DNA from: CAJBLF01 sp041663325
GTDB taxonomy: Bacteria > Patescibacteriota > Gracilibacteria > Absconditabacterales > Absconditicoccaceae
Length of the DNA: 15,737 nucleotides
Direction of reading: 5' to 3'
Assembly: GCA_041663325.1 (NCBI GenBank)
Contig: JBAZRN010000025.1
Span: 1-15,737, forward strand
Shown here piece by piece: positions 7,785 to 14,039 of the stretch (its first letter is position 1; each line of letters starts with the position of its first letter). The notes beneath the pieces are model-generated. The model had not been told where the DNA came from, did no database searches, and saw only the letters and a program-made list of their open reading frames with translations. The translations under genes were made by a program, and so were the position numbers.

Positions 7785-8909
7785 TTACCTATAAAAAATC
7801 TTTTTATATATCATTTCAGCTGCAAGCCTCAAACTATTGGAATTCTTCTGTCCATGCGCTTTGGTAAGACTATATTCTGTATACATAATATGGACAGGTA
7901 CTTCTTCATATTTCAGTTTATTCCTCTTCATTTGCTCATTAAATTCATTGGCATAATGCATTCCATCAGCAGTAAGGGTAAACTTTCTCAATGCTTCCAA
8001 TGCAATCACTCTGTATCCGTTATGAGGATCCGACGTATTTGTCCCATAAAAAAGCTTCGTCACAACTCTGGAAATAAACAAAATAATTTTTCTAAATGCC
8101 GGCATATTATCTGCTTTTGCTCCGTGAATAAACCTCGATCCCAGATAGAGATCAGGTCTTTTGTTTTCAAGATCCAATCCAAGTTTTTGATCAGTATGAA
8201 TATGTTTTATAAAGGTTTCCATATCTTTGATATCCATTTGTCCATCAGCATCAAAGCCCACAAACCACTTGATTTTGAGTTCATCGCCATATTTCTTAAT
8301 GAAGTTATACCCCGTCTGATTTGCTGCGCCTCCTCCTCTATTGATCGTATGATCTAGAATGATAATGAGCGCGTCAGGATATTGTTTCTTCTTATCGTAA
8401 AGCACGTGTAAAGTATCGTCACTGGAACCATCATTGATAAAAACTAATTTTCTGAATCCTGCGTCAACGATCTCATCGACAACTTTACCTACCGCTTTTT
8501 CTTCATTATAAACCCTAATATTGAAGACAAAATCATCTTTTTCATGAGTATTGTGTCGATGCGCAATCTGATCTTTATTTTGAGAATATCATTCATTAAT
8601 AGCAGTCTGAGAAATGAGTCTGGTAAGCTGGAATCTATCTTTGGTATGTTTATTGAGTACATCAATATAGAAGTAAAATAAGAGAATAAGGGCTATATAC
8701 ACCAACAAATCAGCGCCTCTCGCAATGCCAAAAAATCCGCCAAATTGATTCAATAAACTTTGATTCAGCGCAAAAAGAACAACCATAGCACCGCCCACAA
8801 AAAATACGAAAAAATGAAGAACATTCATTTTTTTGCGTTTATAGAGGTCTAGTCCAAATAAAATGAACACCACAGCTGCGAGAATAATAACAAACTGAAG
8901 CAATGACAT
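7785..8909 (-). CDS. DUF2304-GT2 fusion glycosyltransferase (membrane)
   Basis: The frame is 374 aa, ATG 8909 to TAA 7787-7785. Residues 1-106 are a DUF2304 membrane protein: three hydrophobic segments and the typical NQFGGFFGIARGADLL block, ending in a helical tail. A single TGA (8591-8589) then leads into a 25-residue linker and a family-2 glycosyltransferase domain with NIRVYNEEKAVGKVV, INDGSSDDT, FDADGQMD (DxD) and DPHNGYRVIALEAL. The likely role is transfer of a sugar from a nucleotide or polyprenyl donor at the membrane, as in dolichol-phosphate-mannose-synthase-like enzymes. It has 24 GGN glycines and one TGA, unlike its neighbours. In other bacteria the two domains are usually separate adjacent genes. 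The start was chosen at the conserved MSLLQ; the frame continues upstream to 8990, but through repeats. Confidence 0.88.
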
Positions 8910-8916
8910 ACTTTTA

Positions 8917-8944
8917 AATAATGAATAATTAAAAATTAATAATG
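8917..8944 (-). repeat. Heptanucleotide array, 4 units (CATTATT type)
   Basis: Four 7-base units, AATAATG on the + strand (CATTATT on the gene's sense strand), end 7 bases before the glycosyltransferase ATG. Same consensus and position as the array at 2747-2781. Confidence 0.75.
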
Positions 8945-8982
8945 TATGACTTGTCTCATCATAAACTATTGCGACTTTATTA

Positions 8983-9017
8983 TACTTCAAGCTTTGAGCT
9001 TTAGGCTTTAGGCTAAA
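8983..9017 (-). repeat. Heptanucleotide array, 5 units (AGCTTTA type)
   Basis: Five in-phase units including AGCTTTG, AGCTTTA and GGCTTTA. A TATAAT on the minus strand (8984-8979) abuts the array and might serve as a -10 box for the glycosyltransferase. No -35 box is clear. The flanking sequence matches 7720-7780. Confidence 0.7.
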
Positions 9018-9058
9018 ATTAATGTATAGAGTTGAGAAGTAAAATCAAGGAAAATCAG

Positions 9059-9086
9059 TTGTTTTTGTAATAAAAAAGCATATAAC
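9059..9086 (+). promoter_or_regulatory. Predicted promoter of the 39-aa gene
   Basis: TTGTTT (9059-9064) and TATAAC (9081-9086) are 16 bp apart, 23 bases before the ATG at 9110. Confidence 0.5.
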
Positions 9087-9109
9087 ATTTAAAACAAAAA
9101 TGTCAAATT

Positions 9110-9229
9110 ATGAAAAAGCTAATAAATTATTTCCAAAAAAATCCGGTAACTATGTTAGTTACCATAACATTCATTACACTAGTAATCTTCTACGGAGCAT
9201 TTATCCTAATAGGAGTGTACTGATATTAA
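9110..9229 (+). CDS. Small single-span membrane protein, 39 aa
   Basis: A short frame (ATG 9110 to TAA 9227-9229) encodes a basic N-terminus (MKKLINYFQKNP) and one strongly hydrophobic segment (VTMLVTITFITLVIFYGAFI). It ends GVYGY, with one TGA read as Gly two codons before the stop. It is enclosed by a good promoter (9059-9086) and a strong terminator (9245-9270), which makes a real gene likely despite its size. Function unknown. It could be a membrane subunit or regulator; no family is recognised. Confidence 0.6.
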
Positions 9230-9244
9230 ACTAAGGTTTGAAAA

Positions 9245-9270
9245 ACCGATGTATCTCATCGGTCTTTTTT
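9245..9270 (+). terminator. Rho-independent terminator of the 39-aa gene
   Basis: ACCGATG and CATCGGT form a 7-bp stem around TATCT, followed by C and six T. It is preceded by an A-run, so it may also work in reverse. Confidence 0.85.
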
Positions 9271-9420
9271 AAATTAAGACGCAATAAAAACATGAAGCAT
9301 TGAGTGTTTTTATGACGTCGAAATTATATCGGCGATTTTTGATACATAAAGTACGAGTGTAAATGAAGTAATTTATGATTTCAAAAACAGTCGGTATATC
9401 ATAGATAATTTTCTACATAA

Positions 9421-10707
9421 CTAAAGACTAATTTCCTTCTCTTCACCAGTTTTCATACGTTTGATCTTGTATTTTTTTTCTTTCATCTCTTCTTTACCTA
9501 GAAGCACTACGAAAGAAATGTCTTTTTTGTTCGCATATTGCAACGCTTTGCCGACTCCTTGAGCTTCCAATCATTGCTCTACCCTACATCACGCTTTTCT
9601 CAAGGTCTGCGCTAATGCGCAATAGGTATTGTAATACTCATCTTCCAAGATAGGAATATAATAGAGTTCTTGTTTCTGATTATTGACAATAGCATCAAGC
9701 ATTCATCGGCGCTCCAAAAAAAGCTTCATCGCCTCATCTCCTGAACCAAATCAGACCGCAGGAAATGATGCCGCTCCAAATATTTCAGCGAGTCAGTTAT
9801 AACGACCGCCGCCAAACATCGCGCGCCTATTATCCGGATGGAGATCAAAGACTTCAAATACCGTCCCATCATAATAATCAAATCACCTGATGAGGCTTCC
9901 TTTGAACTGGAAAGATCAAGCATATCATAAAGCGCTAAGATTGGAAAATATATCAGATAGCTTTCTATATCATTGATTTTTTTCAATAGCAGGGAACTTT
10001 TTGACTAATTCAGAAATATCGTCTATGCACAGATAACTGACAATTTTATCTACTTGATCTGCATGTAATCAGTGATCCTGAAGCATATCGATAAAATCTT
10101 TCTTTTCCAATTTTTCTCGTTTATCCATCAATCTCACTATCTCAGTTTTTTTTTCTGCAAGCAATCCTATTTCTTCATCTAGGATATAATCTATAATCTG
10201 ACGAGAATTGAGGTACATGAGCCGAGAATTTTTTGGCGGATTGAAAGCAAGCATAATCTCTATAGCAACTTGCAATATTTCTACATCTGCATAGAGAGAG
10301 TGACTGCCGAACATATCAATATTCAGCTGTCGGAATTCCCTATTCCTTCCTCTCTGAGGTCTCTCATTGCGATAAAAATTCGCTATAGAAAAAAATCTGA
10401 TGGGCTTGGGCGTTTGCGTATATATTCTGCTTACCATACGAGTAACGGTAGGCGTCATCTCTGGTCTGAGAGCGAGGTCGCTTATCTTTCCTGTCCTATC
10501 GGTAATAAGCGTAAGCTCACTTCATCAGATATCTTCGCCTGATTTTGCTCTTCGTATTGCGGCATTTTCTACGAGCGGTCAGAGATATTCTTCGTATCAG
10601 AAGTTTTTACAGACAGTTCTCCATGTATCAAAAATATACTTGCGCACAGCAAACTCCTGCGGAAATCGATCACTGGTTCATTTGGGTGGGATATTTGATA
10701 AGGACAT
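9421..10707 (-). CDS. hisS: Histidyl-tRNA synthetase (code 25)
   Basis: Charges tRNA-His. The protein has 428 aa, ATG 10707 to TAG 9423-9421, with 14 TGA read as Gly, the highest count here. The N-terminus is SNIPPKGTSDRFPQEFAVRK, then FDTWRTVCKNFGYEEYLGP. Motif 2 is LALRPEMTPTVTRM, then FYRNERPQRGRNREFRQLN. The histidine-binding loops are LIRGFDYYDGTVFE and FGGGRYNGL. The C-terminal anticodon domain contains LYYIPILEDEYYNTY, RVEQGLEAQGVGKALQYANK and FVVLLGKEEM. The motif-3 region reads GFGSGDEAM, without the Arg of the classical GxGxER form; related variants with GD at this place are known in HisRS. The start lies 8 bases from the long heptad array and has no Shine-Dalgarno. Confidence 0.96.
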
Positions 10708-10715
10708 CTTATGGA

Positions 10716-10792
10716 ATGGTAAATGCTAAATGCTAAGTGTTAAATACTAAGTTTTTGGCTTCAAGCTCCAAGCTTTCTGCTTTACGCTAATG
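10716..10792 (-). repeat. Heptanucleotide array, 11 units, in hisS leader
   Basis: Eleven in-phase 7-base units, the longest array in the window. The first half follows ATGCTAA and the second half GCTTCAA or GCTTTAC (+ strand). It fills most of the gap between avd and hisS, ending 8 bases before the hisS ATG. Confidence 0.8.
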
Positions 10793-10821
10793 TAGTTGTT
10801 TACTCGCTGATTTCAAGGCAA

Positions 10822-11175
10822 TTAGGGAGTGAAAGATTTCATTGCCCTTTCCCAAGCAGTCAGTTGTTTAGAAATTGATTCTATCAACTGGTTTATTTGA
10901 ACGAACTGCGGCAATGAAAATTGATGCAAATCGTTTGCTAGTCTGATAAGTAATCTGACGACTTCTATATGTTCTCTCGCCTTTTGAATATCGAGCATTT
11001 TGGAATGACTGCAATTTGCTTTGAAAATAGATGAGATCATATCAATAATTCACTCAAAAATCCTGCTTCACAAGGCATATTTGTAGGTTTTGGAAAATAA
11101 GTTGATATATCACGAAATCAACTGCAGCAAATCATAGGATGTTTTATAGACGGGTAAATTATCGTAGGTTGCCAT
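10822..11175 (-). CDS. avd: DGR accessory variability determinant (Avd)
   Basis: A small four-helix-bundle protein that, in studied DGRs, forms a pentamer, binds the reverse transcriptase and template RNA, and is needed for mutagenic cDNA synthesis. The frame is 117 aa, ATG 11175 to TAA 10824-10822, with three TGA read as Gly. The opening NLPVYKTSYDLLQLISGYIN and the later KARE...LLIRLANDL pattern match the Avd/23S-rRNA-intervening-sequence family (MxxYxxxxxL, K/R-rich, all helical). It overlaps the RT gene by 17 bases, so the two are translated from one message. It is downstream of the RT here, whereas in the Bordetella phage DGR it precedes it. Confidence 0.9.
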
Positions 11176-12382
11176 GATAATATCATTGAGGATAAAGATT
11201 TTTTATTTCTGATGATTTGAGTTTTCTCACCAGTGGACTAATCTTTTTGTAATACCCTACTGGAGTAAATATATTCCGGAAACGACGATCTGTTTTGGAG
11301 AGAATTTTTCTGCTGATAGCGTAACTTTTATGATGAGCGAGTAAACCAAGGTATGAATTGATAATTGAGCGGATTTCTTCTTCATGTTTTCTCTCCAATC
11401 ATTTTGCATTAATGGCTTCAATCTTTTTATAAAATTTCCCTATCGTTCTTTTACGGATATACGTGCGATATGGTTTGATATATGCGCCGAGAAATAAGAC
11501 TCCTTTCCTAGCATCCTGGAGATAAATTTTTTTGGGATGAAGGGTGAGATGCAATACATTAGTCAGAAAATCTTTGATCTTGGGAAGAGCATCTAATAAT
11601 CTTTGTTTGTTTTGATGCGTAATAACGAAGTCATCCATATATCTCCCATAATAAGTGAAGTTTAAATCATGAATGATATATTTATCCAAACTATCCATAT
11701 AAATATTTGCAAATAATTGGCTCGTTAGATTTCAAATAGCAAGCCCAGAATCCTTCTCTGAATAGAAAAGACTTTTATCCTCTGGCAATCAATCCCAATC
11801 AGATGCAGATCATTTGACGCTGCAATTCTTTATCGGGTCGTGAAAGATAACCTGATGAATAAGTTTGATGAGAAAATCGTAATCAATAAGTAATTTCTTT
11901 CTTTTGGATCAAAGAAAGTTTTGAATCTTACTAAAGAGAATATCCTTGTCGATGTGCATGAAAAATCATTTGATATCCATTTTAAGCACCCGGCAAGTAT
12001 TGGTGTAATCCTGTGAACATGATCTGATAAAATGTTGTATTCTTTGCACACCAAAATGTGTTCACTTCCCAAGTCTGCAGCTATAACTGTCATAGATAAA
12101 ATAACGATCAAAAAGTTCGTAAATGTAATTATAGATCAAGTGATGAATTATTCTATCTCTGAAATCAGCTGCGAACACTTCTCTTTGAACGGGGTCTTTG
12201 ATGATGAAACAGATGCTTGGGTTGATAGTGTATGTTCATTGGAGCAATTCATCATATAAGGTCAGCAGCTTGGATTCATAATTCATCTCAAATGCTAATG
12301 TAGTCGTTTTATTTCTTTTATTTCTACGAGCATCATAATATGCGCGGAAAAGATCAAGCAATAATTGATTTTGGTCTAACAT
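11159..12382 (-). CDS. DGR reverse transcriptase
   Basis: Copies the TR RNA into cDNA with errors at adenines, which then replaces the VR. The protein has 407 aa from ATG 12382 (MLDQNQLLLDLFRAYYDARR) to TAA 11161-11159, with nine TGA read as Gly. A GTG start at 12418 would add 12 residues. It aligns by eye with the Bordetella phage RT throughout: DARRNKR, RDRIIHHLIYN, YDSYSCRLGKGTHFGVQRI, VLKMDIKGFFMHID (catalytic Asp), and AIGNLTSQLFANIYMDSLD (the DGR-type motif 4, IGNLTSQ). Then come YGRYMDDFVITH (catalytic YMDD) and LHPKKIYLQDARKGVLFLGA. The YMDDF form and GNLTSQ separate it from retroviral and group II intron RTs. An open frame extends upstream through the TR. Confidence 0.95.
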
Positions 12383-12457
12383 TGATTTATTTGATAAATA
12401 AAAAGCTGACCAAATCACGCAGTATTGCTGGGAGAATGATCAGCTTAGAGAGCAGTA

Positions 12458-12618
12458 CTCGAGAAACCAGAGACCGAAACCATAATTCTGATTGTTTTGA
12501 TTCAATTTACCTTTGGTATCATTGCATTTCATATTGTATGCATTGTTTCAAGAAGCAGACGCAGACCACAAATAGCGATTATTCTTATTCCATTTACCAT
12601 TTGGATTGCGAAAACCAT
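12458..12618 (-). repeat. DGR template repeat (TR)
   Basis: 161 bp aligned without gaps to the VR at 12900-13060 (constant offset 442). There are 142 identities and 19 differences, and in all 19 the TR has A on the sense (minus) strand. This marks it as the donor. Its codons are rich in AAT/AAC and AAA, the usual mutable codons. The RT gene follows 76 bases later. Confidence 0.97.
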
Positions 12619-12642
12619 TAACATAGCCACTGGATTGCTGAT

Positions 12643-12669
12643 AGTATAGTCATCATCCAACGATGACAA
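12643..12669 (-). promoter_or_regulatory. Possible promoter of TR and RT
   Basis: TTGTCA (12669-12664) and TATACT (12648-12643) on the minus strand, 15 bp apart. Transcription would begin about 20 bases before the TR. An alternative is TTGCCG (12701-12696) with TATAAT (12677-12672), 18 bp apart, overlapping the hairpin at 12693-12708. Confidence 0.4.
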
Positions 12670-12692
12670 CTATTATATCGAGAACTATTACT

Positions 12693-12708
12693 TCCCGGCA
12701 AGCCGGGA
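12693..12708. other. Short perfect hairpin upstream of TR
   Basis: TCCCGGC and GCCGGGA, a 7-bp stem with two bases (AA) between. It is not followed by a T-run in the gene direction, and it overlaps a possible promoter; it could be a regulatory or cruciform site. Confidence 0.5.
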
Positions 12709-12783
12709 GGGCTATTGGACTACTCATGCACGCTCCAGTATTCCGTAAAATACTGAACTCTGGCAACCTGATAATAGAAAAAA

Positions 12784-12810
12784 ATGGACAAAATGCTTTG
12801 CATTTTGTCC
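12784..12810 (-). terminator. Rho-independent terminator of the DGR variable gene
   Basis: A perfect 12-bp stem (TGGACAAAATGC / GCATTTTGTCCA) with a 3-base loop. On the minus strand it is followed immediately by seven T (first base of the run paired or adjacent). It lies about 85 bases past the variable gene stop and separates that gene from TR-RT. Confidence 0.8.
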
Positions 12811-12838
12811 ACGCGTATTTTTTCAAATATTTGCGCCG

Positions 12839-12865
12839 AAATAGTCAAATTGACAAATAGTCAAA
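12839..12865. repeat. 11-bp direct repeat next to the post-VR hairpin
   Basis: AAATAGTCAAA occurs at 12839-12849 and again at 12855-12865, separated by TTGAC. The second copy touches the hairpin at 12865-12881. Confidence 0.7.
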
Positions 12866-12881
12866 CCCCGCCTTGCGGGGT
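12865..12881. promoter_or_regulatory. Hairpin/cruciform just downstream of VR
   Basis: ACCCCGC and GCGGGGT, a 7-bp perfect stem with a 3-base loop, 18 bases past the VR end and without a T-run. In the Bordetella phage DGR a GC-rich hairpin just after the VR is needed for target recognition; this one has the matching position and shape. Confidence 0.7.
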
Positions 12882-12893
12882 AAATTGTCGGAT

Positions 12894-13808
12894 TTAGTCC
12901 TCGAGAAACCAGAGACCGAAACCATAATGCTGAGTGTTGAGAACCAATATACCTCCGGCATCATAGCACTTCATATCGAAAGCATCGTTTCAAGAAGCAG
13001 ACGCAGACCACAAATAGCGATGATCCTTATTCCATTTACCATTCGGATTGCGAAAACCATATTGTTCTACTCACAGTAAATCAAAGAAATCTTTTGTTTT
13101 GGTAGACCGAGTACCTTTAGTCAATTCATCTCCTCATGGGAATATGTTTGCCGCAGCTAAAAACTGTTCATCACTACATATTTTTTTACCTGCATCTCTC
13201 ATCTTTTGGATTGCATCAAAATTAGCCCGTAATCATTTTTTCTTTGATTCTTTATTCTCTGCCCAAACATTTTTACCTTCTTTAATTCAGTTGATATTTT
13301 TTACATCGTCAAAAGTGGCTTGTTTAGGTGCGAATTTAAGCTTTCCTAATTTAGTATTTAGTATCAATTTGCCATTATCAAAATCTATGCATTTGTTTAG
13401 TTGCTCAAGCCCTGCTTTATCTCAAGCATTTACAAGTTCATCTGTCTTATTCTTAAGCCACGTTCTGTGATGATCAATTCATTTTTTTGTCCTTTCCATA
13501 ATTTCTTTCTGGAGAAAACTTGCTTGGGATTCTTTATCTTCTGCTTTTTCATTTTCATCTCGCATTACTTCCTGCAATTTCTTTATTTTTTCTGCATCAT
13601 CTCACCCTAAATCTCTAATTTTTGCGAATCTATCTCTTTTTGCTTTGGATGTCGTTTTATCTTTTTGATATCAAGTTTCTTGCCTGAGAAGATTCATTAA
13701 ACCTTCCTTAATTTCAAAATCTTTTTTATCTTTCTTTAAAGCCTCAGGAAGTTCTAAATGACGAATTTGGTTTAAATCCTTATTCAGAGGTTGTTTAGAT
13801 TTTGCCAT
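12894..13808 (-). CDS. DGR variable protein with C-type-lectin-like end
   Basis: The diversified protein of the DGR. The frame is 304 aa, ATG 13808 to TAA 12896-12894, with nine TGA read as Gly. The first ~200 residues are very Lys/Glu-rich and helical (KKLQEVMRDENEKAEDKE, KNKTDELVNAGDKAG) with no signal peptide or membrane span. The last ~75 residues hold the VR: GVEQYGFRNPNGKW, RYLWSASASGND, then the variable stretch and the ending YGFGLWFLED. This is the WSxSxS...GF pattern of the C-type-lectin/FGE-sulfatase-like fold of DGR targets. Relative to the TR, 16 codons differ and 13 residues change. It has its own promoter (13845-13872). The ligand is unknown; the lack of an export signal leaves cytoplasmic action or an unusual export route. 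Confidence 0.93.
12900..13060 (-). repeat. DGR variable repeat (VR)
   Basis: 161 bp forming the 3' end of the variable gene, up to the second-last sense codon. All 19 differences from the TR replace a TR adenine (sense strand) by G, C or T. The first ~25 and several internal blocks are identical, including a 38-base stretch. The conserved TCT-TGA-AAC keeps its TGA glycine. Confidence 0.97.
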
Positions 13809-13844
13809 GATAATAAATAAGTAGATAAAATAATTGTATGACTA

Positions 13845-13872
13845 ATTATATTCGGAATTAAAAATAATGCAA
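13845..13872 (-). promoter_or_regulatory. Predicted promoter of the DGR variable gene
   Basis: On the minus strand TTGCAT (13872-13867) and a perfect TATAAT (13850-13845) are 16 bp apart, 36 bases before the ATG at 13808. The block around the -35 is shared with 433-460. Confidence 0.65.
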
Positions 13873-13975
13873 ATTTTTATGCACTTCCGTTTAAGGAAAT
13901 TTTCTTAGAGAACCACTATTACAGTAGATACTAATTATTTATTGACTTATTGCAATAGAAAGTGAAGAATTTGGA

Positions 13976-14003
13976 TTGAAAAAATAGAGCGAAGATGTAT
14001 AAT
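13976..14003 (+). promoter_or_regulatory. Predicted promoter of the RhuM-family gene
   Basis: TTGAAA (13976-13981) and TATAAT (13998-14003) are 16 bp apart, 36 bases before the ATG. It is divergent from the DGR variable gene promoter. Confidence 0.65.
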
Positions 14004-14039
14004 TACTAGTAGTAACAGTTTATTTGCTTTCATATTGCC

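Larger units (their letters stand above)
12419..12893. other. DGR control region between variable gene and RT
   Basis: This non-coding stretch holds, in transcription order (right to left), the post-VR hairpin, an 11-bp direct repeat, the variable-gene terminator, a second short hairpin, two possible promoters, and the TR. The individual elements are listed separately. On the + strand it shows only short frames with no likeness to known proteins. Confidence 0.8.

Noticed and set aside
7854..8357. Plus-strand frame of 167 codons
   Set aside because: Antisense to the well-supported GT2 domain; no family likeness.
9680..9720. HisRS motif 3 without Arg as a sign of an inactive paralogue
   Set aside because: All other catalytic motifs and the anticodon domain are intact, and GxGxGD-like variants exist among HisRS enzymes; full function is more likely.
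11159..12382. Group II intron or retron reverse transcriptase
   Set aside because: No maturase or HNH domain or intron RNA ends, and no msr/msd. The IGNLTSQ motif, the TR/VR pair and Avd identify a DGR.
12340..12860. Plus-strand frames of 60-90 codons over TR and the DGR control region
   Set aside because: They are shadows of the TR, hairpins and terminator, with no protein-like pattern; all DGR parts read on the minus strand.
12839..12881. Short repeats near the DGR as a CRISPR array
   Set aside because: Only two 11-bp copies with a 5-base spacer; far too short, and no cas gene is in the window.
13048..13610. Plus-strand frames of 140 and 69 codons, rich in Ser/Phe/Leu
   Set aside because: They are antisense to the Lys/Glu-rich variable protein; their composition is the expected mirror image.
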